Of a stretch of 64,000 nt of DNA, positions 29,009 through 39,060 are shown piece by piece. The stretch spans positions 1,749,148-1,813,147 of the forward strand of contig SMSO01000014.1 in assembly GCA_004764695.1 (NCBI GenBank), given 5' to 3'. The notes beneath the pieces are model-generated. The model saw only the letters and a list, made by a program, of their open reading frames with translations, searched no databases and was not told the origin of the DNA. Each line of letters opens with the position of its first letter. Position 1 is the first letter of the stretch. The position numbers and the translations under genes were made by a program. This DNA is from Schizochytrium sp. TIO01. Lineage: Eukaryota > Sar > Bigyra > Thraustochytrida > Thraustochytriidae.

Positions 29009-32000
29009 ATGCAGCGTCTCGGTTCCTCCGTTAAACCGGTACGTGCCCTGCTGGTCATTGATTGTCAGAATGATTTCGTCCCAAGCGAAGATGGTTCGCT
29101 TGCTGTGCCAGACGCAGAAGCTATCATCCCAGTCATTAACAAATTAAGAAGCAAGGAGTTCGACTTTGTATACCTCTGCCTAGATTGGCATCCTTATAAT
29201 CATTGCTCGTTTCGTACAAACAATCCTGGCGCAGATCTATTCGAATGTGTACATCTACCGACGACTGGAAGTGCACAGATCATGTGGCCAGATCATTGTG
29301 TGCAAGGAACCCATGGTGCAGAACTACACAAAGACCTTAAGGTTGAAGTCTCAGATATCTTTACGTATGCAGGTTGCAACCCTCAGCGAGATAGTTATTC
29401 TGTCTTCAAAGATAACGGTTCATCGGTGTTGACAGAAATGCGTGACCTACTAGAAGAAAATGGAGTGACAGAAATTTATGCTGTAGGCCTTGCTACAGAC
29501 TACTGTGTTCAATACACACTACTAGACGCAAAGTCGCTATTGCAGGGTGTTGAAGTATTTTACATCGAGGATGGATGTCGAGGTATTAGTCCGCAGGGAG
29601 TGAAAAATGCTGTTGACGCCTTCAAAAGTGAAAAGGTTCATATCATCAAGTCAGAAGGATCCCAAATTGGGAATATTCCTAATCGTAGACTTCGAATTGA
29701 TGGTACCTTAGAAATAACTAAGCGCAATGACAGAGTCGCATTGTTTGTGGAAGTGGATCGAGTCTATGAAGCTGTTATCTTTCGCACAGCGACTGGCACA
29801 GCGTGGGAAAATGATGTTGCAAATCTTGTCAGGTCTTCAATTGTAAACCAACTGTGTTCATGGAGTGGGAAGAATGTATTGCATGCCTGCTGTGAGATGG
29901 GAGATGTCGATACGCTGAGACAGGTACTCTTAATTGCTGGCAAAAGCCTGAATCTTTCAGTACGCACAAGACGGGATGAAAACGCACTCATGCTTGCTAT
30001 CCAAGGGAAAGAGCCTAAACATCGAACAAAAGTCGTCCAAACTCTTTTGGAGTACGCCGACGACAACCAACTTCGAGAGCTCATATTTAGTCAGAGTTTG
30101 CAATTCAACCTCAGTGCACTCATGTTTGCTTGTAGAGATGGTTTGCCAGAAGTTGTGGAGACACTTTTGAAGTACGATGCTAAATCTTCTTTACAACTGA
30201 GGTCCGCATTTGGTAAAACACCAATTATGTATGCTTGTATGACAAATACAACAGAACATGCCACCGTGATTGAATTATTGTTGCGTTCACAGCCAAAAGT
30301 TGAAGATCGCATTGCGCTTCTGCAAGAGACTGATAAGGAAAGGTGGAACAGTCTTCATTTTAGCGCAAAATCTGGCTGTTTTGCACGTGTAGACTGGAGT
30401 CGCGCTTTGGAAGGGTATGAAAACACTTCTCGTCTTCCTATCAATGCAAAGACTCATTCTGGAATAACTTTTCTTCACTTGGCTGCATTTAATGGGCGCT
30501 TTGAGGTCATTCGTTCACTTCTCGATAGTTGCGACCCAAACCGCAAGCGTAAACTCATGGATGCAATTTTGAAAAAGGGCCTCCGACATCGTGTAAAGGT
30601 GAATGTAAAGATCAAGGGCACTGATAACGTAGAGTTAGACTTAGCGATTCAGCGACGTCACCTGGAGTGTGCTCGTTTGCTGTTGCGCTTAGGGTGCCAC
30701 GCTGGATCATCATCACCTGAGCAAATGCAAGAGCTTCTTCATCGTCTTGTACTCATGGGTGATGTTGAGGCATGCGAGAGTATCCTTAATTTTGCTGATG
30801 AAAATCGAATTACCATTGATGATGCTCTTGTAGAGACAACACAGCGTATAGAGCATCCGGAAACTTGTACTGTTTCATTTGCCAATCGTACAGATCCAGT
30901 TGGCCAGTATCTGTATAAATGCAAAATATGCCAGACCTGTGTCTGCCTTGTCTGTAAAGATCGTTGCCATGGTCCTGGGTCATGTCGCAGTAACTATTCA
31001 AAACTCGACTTTGAACACTTTCCGGACAAGGATTGGGAGCCCTGCGGTGTTGTGGTTTCACAGTGTGATTGCAACCGTGATACGTGCTGTGCTACAGCTG
31101 CAACAGACATTCGAGAAATTGAAGGATATAGATTTATTCCCCACCCAGTCAGAACAAGTCAAGTCCGTCTCACCGCAGAGTTTTTTCGCTTATCACAATC
31201 GATTGCTCGAAACATGCATAATGTGTGGGCAAAAACCCTGAGCCTTCAAGGCTGGCGCTATGGTCGAGACAAAGATGTCGAAGAGCGTCTCCATCCTCAT
31301 CTTCTCCCGTTTGACTCATTGTCTATTGAAGGCGCAAAGTACAATATGGATATGTCTGTTGAGACACTGAAAGTTATTCTTTCACTTGGATATGAGCTTG
31401 TTCGTGAAGTAGAGGTCCCAAGCTTTGAGCGTTCACAATTATCCATTAGTACAGAACCTTCTAGCCCACCGACGTTAATGAAAGCAGTGTCATTAATGAC
31501 GCCAGGTCCAGACAAACGTAGTAGGTTGAAAATGGCAACAACTTCTGATCTTCATGCAGGTGCAGCCAAATATGCTGAATTCGCTTGGGATATCTCACGT
31601 CCAGACTGTGTACCTCTGGATACAAGTGGATTTTTAATACCGCATCAATTAGATAACCTTATTGATCGAATTGCTTCGAACTCACATGAGGTTTGGGCTA
31701 GTGAAAAGATTCGGCAGGGATGGAGGTATGCTCCAAACCGCAACATTCGTAAAGATCTGAAACTCAATGCGTCTTTAGTTCCGTACTATGTTTTAACATC
31801 AGAGGAGAAAAATCAACTCCGAGAAGGGGCTATCGAGACTATTAAAGTAATTTTGATGTCAGGATGGATTATTCGGCGACCAGAAAACTTTCATGATTCT
31901 GACGACGAAGCGACAAGCCCAGCTTCTCCAGACCCCAACATCTCACAGGGGCGCCGCGATCGCCGCTTCAGTACGGCCATGATGCCTCTACGGCGGCGTG

Positions 32001-35000
32001 ACACTACTCAACCAGCAAAAATGACACTCGCATTTCGTCAGCTGAAGCATATCCGCCGCAAACTTTTCAACCAATTTCTTTTCGCAGCGGTCCGACGTGG
32101 GCAGATCGAATCTGTGAATATTTTACTTTCCAAACGATCAAGTATGCATGTAGGGGCAAATTTGAACGCAATTGATGAGTTTGGACACACTCCATTATAT
32201 ATTGCGATCAAGCGTGGTCATGTTGCAACGGCGCAACGCCTCTTGACACTAGGGGCGAACATAGAACTCCGAGACATTAATGGGCTCACACCTCTTTCGC
32301 TTTGCGCCTATTTGGGTAACTTAAAATTGTGCCAAGTTTTGATTCAACATCAAGCCAGGATTCTTGTGTGTGATGCAATGGGATTCACCCCCCTGCACCA
32401 TGCTGCTAACCAAGGACACGTTGAGGTGTGTAAGTATATCACAGAGCGTCTCCAGCAGGAACATCAAAGCAATGATATTGTAGATTTGAACGCAGATATG
32501 GTGGACTATGCTAGCTTAGGTGGCGTAATAGAGAAAGTTTCCATGGAAGATTCATCGAGCTACCTTGATCATACCTCTCCAGCTCATTTGAAGCGGAATG
32601 CTACGACCGCCCGAGAAAGCGCCCAATCTAAATGGCGTGTGTTTCGTATCATGTTCCGTTCACGAGGATTAGGTAGTGAGCGCTCACGAGCTGCGCGAAT
32701 AATTCCTGCCGAAAATCTAACAAATTCTCAACAGCTATGGACTCCAAGCCTTGCTGCACAAGGCTCTAACGTGCAACGCATGCCAATTCACCAAGGTACA
32801 CAAGGTTCTGACTTGGGCGAGCTATCACTCAGTGATCGAGGCAATCCTGATGACGGAACCTATCATACTGATGGATTAGGTGTTGGTCCATCAAAAGCCG
32901 CAATGCAAGTAATCCAAAAACCATCCATGAGAAATTTTACACCGGATCCAACACCAGAACCTGGCATGGCACTTTCCATGTACCCCCCCATGTCCCTTGC
33001 TGTTCAGTCTGACAACATCGAGATTGTTGAGCTGTTAATAAAACATGGGTCAAACCCTATGTTGGCAGATGGCCCAGCTGATCGAAGCGCAATGCTGAGC
33101 CCTTATATTCGTGCATTGCTCAGACATATTGAAATGAGTGCCAAAGTGGAGTACCTGCAGGACCGCATTGCCAAACGTGCTCTATATGAAATGCAAAAAG
33201 CTCAAACAATGCGTAGTGCATCTCGTAGAGGTCCGAACAATGGGCAAATGCAAGAAAATGGTCACCTTGGAACAGTCCGCATTTCGATGAGTTCAATTTT
33301 ACATGGTATGGACACCTTTCGTAACGAAGGCAACGGAATGGAAAATGATCCTCCAAGTCTAGATTCAGTCGAGCCGCACCCGAAACGAAAAAATACCAAT
33401 ACTATCATGAGCCAACCCATTTCGACGCCAAAGTCAACAGCAATTATGTCAAGACCATTGTCTCTTCGCAGACGCCTTGGATTGGTAAAACGTATAGATA
33501 CGCATATAGGGAACTTGTTTGGTTTCGCAAACCAAGTCGGTGGAGCGAATGTAGCAAACGTTGGCGATGATGTGATTGCAGAAAGTGCAGATGAAGAATC
33601 TGCTGGGCGAGCAAGCTCGCAGATCAATTCTACTCGGGAGCTTGATCAACTGTTGGAAAAGGCACAGAGAGATAAAGATAGAGCTGCACAGATGGTCGAG
33701 GCGATGAGTAAGTCTTCTAAAGTAAGTGCATGGCGTCGACGAACAGCAATTAAAATGTGTGTCAGGGAGACTAGTCTCATGCTGCTTTTGATTATCTCCT
33801 TTGGCTGTTTAGTACAGCTCTCGCCAGATTACAATATGGCTGCAGAGGGTACATGGGCTATTCAACTTGAGACTTACTTTGAAAACAGTACCGCCGATGT
33901 TGACGGCCCAGATGATTTTATGGGATGGATCCGGGATGAGTTTATATCGAAAGACCTCATGCGCAGTGAAAACTATACTAGGCTTCGCAACTCAAATTTT
34001 GTATTTGGGGCAATTTCCCTCAAAATGTACGATCTGAACGCTCTTGAGTATACCACTGAGTACTATCAAAGCTCAACAAGCTCCGACTCTAAGATAGAAT
34101 CTACAAGTCTACCAAGCAACTACATGTCCCTCTTACTGCCCCAGGCTAACCCAGAAGACATGGTTACCGTTTTCGATGAAGGAACTGTAAATTGGACTAG
34201 CCCCGGCGTCTATGTGATTTCCATGGAACTCAACTTATACAATCCTTTCTACGAAGTCTATGGTATAGTTGAGGTTCAGCAAACTTCCACGTTTATTGGA
34301 CTCAGTTCACTCAGCATGGACGTTAAGCCATTTCGCCTTGAGTATGGTCGTTTCCCGCCGTCCCGAACTTTTCAGATTGCTGTATTCGTGATGGTTGTGC
34401 TCTTTACTATTACAAAGGTTCGCAGCTGGCTTCGCTCTCAGCATCGCTCCCGTCGCCGCCGGCGGGAGGAGTGGATGATTGAAATCCTTTTGATCGGAAT
34501 TTTGCTATTTGATGTTTACGTCTATGAATCTACAAAGAATGTGATAATGGACTTACGCAACAGCGTCGACGAGTATATGGATTTGACTGGTGCCCAGCGG
34601 CTTTTGGAGATCGAGAGGCGCTTTTTTGCAGTGTATTTTCTCCTTAGTGTACTTCCGCTTCTAAAAGCTACTCAGACAATTCCTTCTATTGGACCTGTAG
34701 TCGTAGCCCTGTTGAGCACCATGACAGACACAGCTGTGTTGATCTATCTGCTAGTTATTTGCACAGCTTGCTTTCTGTTGACACTAACTTTTCATGTTGG
34801 CTTCGGCATTTCAGTGACTGAGTTTTCGACCATGATATCAACATTCGAGAATCTTTTTTTAACTCCCTTTGTTGAAACTTGGAATGGCATTACTCATACC
34901 GGCCACAGTTCATATCTTGGAGCTGTTTTGTACGTGTTCTACATTCTCTTTGCAACAGTCTCACTCAATCTTCTTATCGCTATCGTTACAGATGTATATC

Positions 35001-35335
35001 CGTCAGCACGGTCTGCATCAGATCGGGAATGGGAGGAGATTATCACTGGGGGAATTGAAGACAATCTTCGCGACCTTTTACATTCGAAAAATATCTCCTC
35101 AACAGATTTACGCATCGAAACATGGAGCGAGGCTAAATTGCTGCTGGGCCGTGATGGTCGCAAGCATTGGAGCAAGACAAAAGCAGAAGAAAGTAACGAA
35201 GATCCTGCTGAGCTTGCAAAAAATGGAGCATGCACAAAATCTACCTCTGAAAAGCTTGTAGACTTATCTGAGCAAATCAAGCAACTAACATCAATTGTTG
35301 AATCTCTGCGAAGCGAAATAGTAACTTTAAAGTAA
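29009..35335 (+). CDS. Nicotinamidase-ankyrin-UBR-RyR-polycystin (TRPP-type) channel fusion
   Basis: 2108 residues in one frame from ATG at 29009. Domains: nicotinamidase/isochorismatase-like (about 11-215) with Asp18, metal ligands Asp59, His61, His96 and nucleophile Cys166, but Ala121 where the catalytic Lys should be; ankyrin repeats (about 286-588); a UBR-type zinc finger (about 617-696, ending QCDCNRDTCC); two RyR domains (about 725-800 and 876-960, each with VWA...QGWRY and a final helix ETxKVIL); more ankyrin repeats (about 1021-1149 and 1323-1351); then a six-helix polycystin-like channel with TM1 at about 1590-1604, a long extracellular loop with N-x-T sites, TM2-TM5 at about 1787-1929, a pore loop (about 1936-1960) and TM6 (about 1969-1997). 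A Leu/Ile heptad coiled coil ends the protein. It is probably a cation channel gated by ligands bound at the N-terminus; NAD-related ligands are a guess. Confidence 0.93.
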   Translation: MQRLGSSVKPVRALLVIDCQNDFVPSEDGSLAVPDAEAIIPVINKLRSKEFDFVYLCLDWHPYNHCSFRTNNPGADLFECVHLPTTGSAQIMWPDHCVQGTHGAELHKDLKVEVSDIFTYAGCNPQRDSYSVFKDNGSSVLTEMRDLLEENGVTEIYAVGLATDYCVQYTLLDAKSLLQGVEVFYIEDGCRGISPQGVKNAVDAFKSEKVHIIKSEGSQIGNIPNRRLRIDGTLEITKRNDRVALFVEVDRVYEAVIFRTATGTAWENDVANLVRSSIVNQLCSWSGKNVLHACCEMGDVDTLRQVLLIAGKSLNLSVRTRRDENALMLAIQGKEPKHRTKVVQTLLEYADDNQLRELIFSQSLQFNLSALMFACRDGLPEVVETLLKYDAKSSLQLRSAFGKTPIMYACMTNTTEHATVIELLLRSQPKVEDRIALLQETDKERWNSLHFSAKSGCFARVDWSRALEGYENTSRLPINAKTHSGITFLHLAAFNGRFEVIRSLLDSCDPNRKRKLMDAILKKGLRHRVKVNVKIKGTDNVELDLAIQRRHLECARLLLRLGCHAGSSSPEQMQELLHRLVLMGDVEACESILNFADENRITIDDALVETTQRIEHPETCTVSFANRTDPVGQYLYKCKICQTCVCLVCKDRCHGPGSCRSNYSKLDFEHFPDKDWEPCGVVVSQCDCNRDTCCATAATDIREIEGYRFIPHPVRTSQVRLTAEFFRLSQSIARNMHNVWAKTLSLQGWRYGRDKDVEERLHPHLLPFDSLSIEGAKYNMDMSVETLKVILSLGYELVREVEVPSFERSQLSISTEPSSPPTLMKAVSLMTPGPDKRSRLKMATTSDLHAGAAKYAEFAWDISRPDCVPLDTSGFLIPHQLDNLIDRIASNSHEVWASEKIRQGWRYAPNRNIRKDLKLNASLVPYYVLTSEEKNQLREGAIETIKVILMSGWIIRRPENFHDSDDEATSPASPDPNISQGRRDRRFSTAMMPLRRRDTTQPAKMTLAFRQLKHIRRKLFNQFLFAAVRRGQIESVNILLSKRSSMHVGANLNAIDEFGHTPLYIAIKRGHVATAQRLLTLGANIELRDINGLTPLSLCAYLGNLKLCQVLIQHQARILVCDAMGFTPLHHAANQGHVEVCKYITERLQQEHQSNDIVDLNADMVDYASLGGVIEKVSMEDSSSYLDHTSPAHLKRNATTARESAQSKWRVFRIMFRSRGLGSERSRAARIIPAENLTNSQQLWTPSLAAQGSNVQRMPIHQGTQGSDLGELSLSDRGNPDDGTYHTDGLGVGPSKAAMQVIQKPSMRNFTPDPTPEPGMALSMYPPMSLAVQSDNIEIVELLIKHGSNPMLADGPADRSAMLSPYIRALLRHIEMSAKVEYLQDRIAKRALYEMQKAQTMRSASRRGPNNGQMQENGHLGTVRISMSSILHGMDTFRNEGNGMENDPPSLDSVEPHPKRKNTNTIMSQPISTPKSTAIMSRPLSLRRRLGLVKRIDTHIGNLFGFANQVGGANVANVGDDVIAESADEESAGRASSQINSTRELDQLLEKAQRDKDRAAQMVEAMSKSSKVSAWRRRTAIKMCVRETSLMLLLIISFGCLVQLSPDYNMAAEGTWAIQLETYFENSTADVDGPDDFMGWIRDEFISKDLMRSENYTRLRNSNFVFGAISLKMYDLNALEYTTEYYQSSTSSDSKIESTSLPSNYMSLLLPQANPEDMVTVFDEGTVNWTSPGVYVISMELNLYNPFYEVYGIVEVQQTSTFIGLSSLSMDVKPFRLEYGRFPPSRTFQIAVFVMVVLFTITKVRSWLRSQHRSRRRRREEWMIEILLIGILLFDVYVYESTKNVIMDLRNSVDEYMDLTGAQRLLEIERRFFAVYFLLSVLPLLKATQTIPSIGPVVVALLSTMTDTAVLIYLLVICTACFLLTLTFHVGFGISVTEFSTMISTFENLFLTPFVETWNGITHTGHSSYLGAVLYVFYILFATVSLNLLIAIVTDVYPSARSASDREWEEIITGGIEDNLRDLLHSKNISSTDLRIETWSEAKLLLGRDGRKHWSKTKAEESNEDPAELAKNGACTKSTSEKLVDLSEQIKQLTSIVESLRSEIVTLK

Positions 35336-35531
35336 CATGTGTAGTTTTGTAAATGGGTATCAACCTTCAGTTTTCCCCTCAAATCAGTATCATAATTCAA
35401 GTAGATAACGTGCTCGCCGAGGAAGTCGCAAGGACTCTAATTTATTTACCTCCGCCAAGGTTGAAGCAAGTACTATAATCGGAAACTCCAGATGAATGGA
35501 AGAAATAACTTTTAATAATAGTAAAAATAAA
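35336..35531. other. Short convergent spacer
   Basis: 196 bases between the stop codons of the channel gene and of the FAM21 gene; AT-rich 3' flanks only. Confidence 0.6.
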
Positions 35532-37448
35532 TTAATGCTCTACATCAGATTCATCTGAGGAGTCGAACAAAGACTTCGTTTTAAATGCGGCCGAGCTTGC
35601 TCGGGACGCAGTTATAGGCCTATGCTCCCTTTTCAATTGCCCGGCTGACACTGAAAGAGGCAACTCTGAGTTTCCAAGATTTGATGGAAGGTCTGACAGA
35701 ACTTGGGTAGTGTTCTCTTGTACTGCTAAGACTTTTCGGGAGTTTTTCAACACTTCCGGGGAGTGGAATCCTTGTTCGTCCTCACTAGCTTCGGTATCAC
35801 TGTCAAATAAGTTTGCTAAGAGCTTCCGGCGATGAGTTGATTTCTCGTTTTGAAAAGCTGACAGTTTTGGTGCCTTAGAAGAATATGGCACATCTTGCGC
35901 ACCAGAATTGGAAGGTATCTTGCTATCAGACAACTTGGTTGGAGGAGATAAAACGTTCCTATCTGTTTGGCTATTGAGAATAGCGGTTGGTAGTTTTGCA
36001 AGACCTGCAAGTTCTTTGGGTGGAGGTATCTCCAGTGGCTTTTCTGCGATGAACGGATTTTTAGAGTTTCGAGGAAAAACATCCTGCTGTATATTTGGAG
36101 TCATATCAATGAGCATTGTGTCTTTATTGTTGGAATCCATTCCTGCTCCTGAACTTCTTGATGCCATATTAACTTGGTTCACTTGAGGAGGAATTGATGG
36201 CTTTGGCCTTTCCACTCTCGTCTCAACTGGGACATGTTCTTCTATATCATTTGGTGGCTGTTGATATTGAGATGTCGCCATAGCCAGCCCTTTGCCCTTA
36301 GGGGAGCATATTTGATCACCTTTAGAAAAAAGTTCTGTAAGAGAACTATTGATGAGTTGGCGTTTCTTATCTATTTTGCTGTCATCAGGACTAACTTCAG
36401 GTATAATTGACGATTTTTTAATGGATCCAGATACGTCAGATTTATGAGTCCCCATCATGCGTTCAAGCTCTGCAAGGTCGTCAGGTTCATCATCGATATC
36501 GTTGCTAGCATGTTTGCGGCCATCTTCGGAGCTCAAGTAGTGTCCCTCATCAGGAGTATCGACATGCAGTTTGAGGTGAAGGTTTCCCGTCGTATTTGAG
36601 TTCGGTTGTGCCAAAACATTGGGCGATGGTGAGGTAGCCACACCTTCCAGGATATTGTGAGTAGAATGCTGTTTATATTTCTTTGCCTCTCCGCCTTTGT
36701 CATCTTCTTCGTCATCAGAAAATGGGTTCATAGAAGGCTGCTGCAAGCGAGGTTTAATACCCCCCTCCATAGTTTCTTTCATGGGTTCAGGAAAGTCCTT
36801 GAGGCCCTTTTCAATAAGAGCAGCAATTTCTTCATTACTTGGACGTGAGACAAATGTGGTATCCCCAAGGCAGGCAGAAGAAGGGGATCTAGCCTGTATT
36901 AAGTGTATTTCGTCTTCGTCTTCGATGCGACTTTCGAGAAATTGGTTATAAGAGAGCAGTGTGATTCGGTTGCGTGCATCATCAAGATCAGTGGCCATTG
37001 TTTGTGCTTTCAGATCTAACTCCTGAATGCTTTGTTGCAATTTCTCTGCACGTGCTGTCATGGCATCTGAGAAGATTTGAAGATATTTGAGCAGCTCTGA
37101 CTGTTGGTTGTTTCGACTTTGGAACTTCATTGCCTCAGTAGCTTTCATTAATCTTTCGTCAGTGCCTGCATGCTTTGTGTCATCCAGATGATGTACATTT
37201 GTAGCTCCTGGTCTAGCATCGGGTGCATGTTCTGTCATATAAGACGACGAATCGGTCCTCAGTGCAGTGGCGTCAATCTCTTCACCGTATTGGGAGCTAT
37301 TGTTTCCATCATCAGGGAGTTGGTTTCGTCTCGTGCCAATTGCAAGTCGTTCTAAAAGGTCTTCACGACCTGTGAGTGGAGCGCGTTCAGTTGCATGGAC
37401 AGAGTCTTGGGCAACGTCAAAGCCCGGCATCTTGCATGCTCCTTTCAT
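35532..37448 (-). CDS. WASHC2: WASH complex subunit 2 (FAM21) homologue
   Basis: 638 residues from ATG at 37448 (an in-frame GTG lies six codons upstream; a second ATG is six codons in). FAM21 anchors the WASH actin-nucleation complex to retromer on endosomes. The amino-terminal head has the family signature: a coiled coil with LLKYLQIFSDAMTARAEKLQ (about 120-140) and then LLSYNQFLESRIEDEDE (about 165-181), which matches LSNTQFIENRVYDE of animal FAM21. The rest is a long disordered tail with acidic LFa-like retromer-binding motifs: NPFSDDEEDD, LFSKG, NPFIAEKP, LFDSDTEASEDE, and SLFDSSDESDVEH at the very end. It is shorter than human FAM21 (about 1300 residues), mainly in the tail. The gene is convergent with the channel gene. 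The call rests on the head signature and the repeated acidic motifs. Confidence 0.85.
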   Translation of the reverse strand: MKGACKMPGFDVAQDSVHATERAPLTGREDLLERLAIGTRRNQLPDDGNNSSQYGEEIDATALRTDSSSYMTEHAPDARPGATNVHHLDDTKHAGTDERLMKATEAMKFQSRNNQQSELLKYLQIFSDAMTARAEKLQQSIQELDLKAQTMATDLDDARNRITLLSYNQFLESRIEDEDEIHLIQARSPSSACLGDTTFVSRPSNEEIAALIEKGLKDFPEPMKETMEGGIKPRLQQPSMNPFSDDEEDDKGGEAKKYKQHSTHNILEGVATSPSPNVLAQPNSNTTGNLHLKLHVDTPDEGHYLSSEDGRKHASNDIDDEPDDLAELERMMGTHKSDVSGSIKKSSIIPEVSPDDSKIDKKRQLINSSLTELFSKGDQICSPKGKGLAMATSQYQQPPNDIEEHVPVETRVERPKPSIPPQVNQVNMASRSSGAGMDSNNKDTMLIDMTPNIQQDVFPRNSKNPFIAEKPLEIPPPKELAGLAKLPTAILNSQTDRNVLSPPTKLSDSKIPSNSGAQDVPYSSKAPKLSAFQNEKSTHRRKLLANLFDSDTEASEDEQGFHSPEVLKNSRKVLAVQENTTQVLSDLPSNLGNSELPLSVSAGQLKREHRPITASRASSAAFKTKSLFDSSDESDVEH

Positions 37449-38301
37449 ACGAACTGTTTTGGGCACGTTGTGATGCCTTATTTATTATATTTCGAGTCCG
37501 AGGCTCCTCTATCCAAATAAGTAGCTTCTTTGAAGTCTCTGTATCATATGGCAACGAACATAGTTTTAAAGAATATTTATTTTTAAAAATAAATTGACAG
37601 AGATTTCAAACGTAGGCTGATACGTGCCTTCTCTAAAACAATGTCTGCATGCGATCAGACTTGCGTTGCTATGACGAGAAGCAAAACTTTCCCATGACAG
37701 GCTCATGAAATTGAACAAAGTCCGTCTAAACTTGGTACTAGATATTTCGATATTTGTAAATCATCCTTATAAAAAAGCGCGTGGTTCTCAGACGCAGATT
37801 ATAGAATCATCATTTGACTTGGTCAAATTATACAGATGCACACAGAAGTCATGTGAAAGAAGGACGCATCTCCCAAAGTTGCAGTGAACTCCCGTCGTAC
37901 CTCAAGAGGCAGGTAGCAACCTAAAAATTTTAACTTGACTAGGATTGGTGCAGTGGTGCAGAAGATTAGAAAGCACAAAGTAGTAAGCAATAAAAACTTC
38001 AAGTAATAGAAATGAGAGAGGTATGCGTTGTTGTGTCCAAGCGACGAAAAAATGTGTACGTCAATGTTTAGGTGAAAATCAGTAGGGTTTGCTTGCAGTT
38101 GAAGCGACAGCTGCGGCAAGAGCGCTTTCAAATTATGTGTTTGAAAGGGTGATTGCTATCCAAGTATGTGGGCAGGCGGAAGCATTGCACGTGCGCAGCA
38201 TCTGCGACGCCTTCAGCTGCTGCTATGAAGAAGATGTCGAGGGAGTGAGAGTGGTGTGTAAAAAGGATTCTAGGGGAGGGAGAAACAAACAATCAATCAA
38301 T
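37449..38301. other. Intergenic spacer between tandem genes
   Basis: 853 bases of mostly AT-rich DNA between the ETF beta 3' end and the FAM21 start, both read leftward. I see no supportable ORF. Confidence 0.6.
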
Positions 38302-39060
38302 TTAGAGCACACCGGTCTCCTTGAGCTTGCTGATGACCTGCTCAACGGAGTCAACCTTGATACCGGCCTTGCGCTGGGGAGGGTCCTCAACCTGGGTGTA
38401 TTGGACGTGGGGGGTGAGGTCAATGCCGAGGTCCTCTGCCTTGATCTCCTCAATCTTCTTCTTCTTGGCCTTCATGATGTTGGGGAGGGTGGCGTAGCGG
38501 GGCTCGTTGAGGCGAAGGTCAGCGGTCACAACAGCGGGGAGGCTGAGCTCGAGCTTCTGGAGACCACCGTCAATCTCGCGGGTCACGTTGACCTTCTTGC
38601 CGTCAACGGTCACCTCAGAGGCGAAGGCAGCGATGGGGCTGTCGATGAGACCAGCGAGCATCTGGCCAGTCTGGTTGTTGTCACCGTCGATGGACTGCTT
38701 GCCGAGAATGTACATGTCGGGGGACTCCTTCTCGCCGATGGCCTTGAGGATCTTGGCGACGGCGAGGGGCTGGAGCTCAGTGTCGTGGCGCATGTCGGTA
38801 ACGATGTGGATACCGCGGTCAGCACCCATGGCAAGGGCAGTGCGGATGGTCTCCTGGGCGGCCTTGGGGCCGACGGAGATGGCGATGACCTCCTTGGCGA
38901 TCTTCTTCTCCTTGAGGCGGACGGCCTCCTCGCAGGCGATCTCGCAGAAGGGGTTCATGGACATCTTCACGTTAGCGAGGTCGACGGCAGACTTGTCGGC
39001 CTTGACACGCACCTTGACGGCGTAGTCAAGGGTACGCTTCACTGCAACCATAACCTTCAT
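38302..39060 (-). CDS. ETFB: Electron transfer flavoprotein subunit beta
   Basis: 252 residues from ATG at 39060, the usual family length. ETF is the mitochondrial FAD/AMP heterodimer that takes electrons from acyl-CoA dehydrogenases and passes them to ETF-ubiquinone oxidoreductase. The sequence follows animal ETFB almost without gaps: [35 protein letters not shown], the AMP-binding [33 protein letters not shown], the [20 protein letters not shown] block that holds the dehydrogenase recognition loop, and [12 protein letters not shown] near the end. No long transit peptide is seen, as in animals. Codons are strongly biased to C and G endings (CTC, AAG, GCC, ATC), unlike the large genes nearby, which fits high expression and also opens a long antisense frame. 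Confidence 0.98.
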   Translation of the reverse strand: MKVMVAVKRTLDYAVKVRVKADKSAVDLANVKMSMNPFCEIACEEAVRLKEKKIAKEVIAISVGPKAAQETIRTALAMGADRGIHIVTDMRHDTELQPLAVAKILKAIGEKESPDMYILGKQSIDGDNNQTGQMLAGLIDSPIAAFASEVTVDGKKVNVTREIDGGLQKLELSLPAVVTADLRLNEPRYATLPNIMKAKKKKIEEIKAEDLGIDLTPHVQYTQVEDPPQRKAGIKVDSVEQVISKLKETGVL

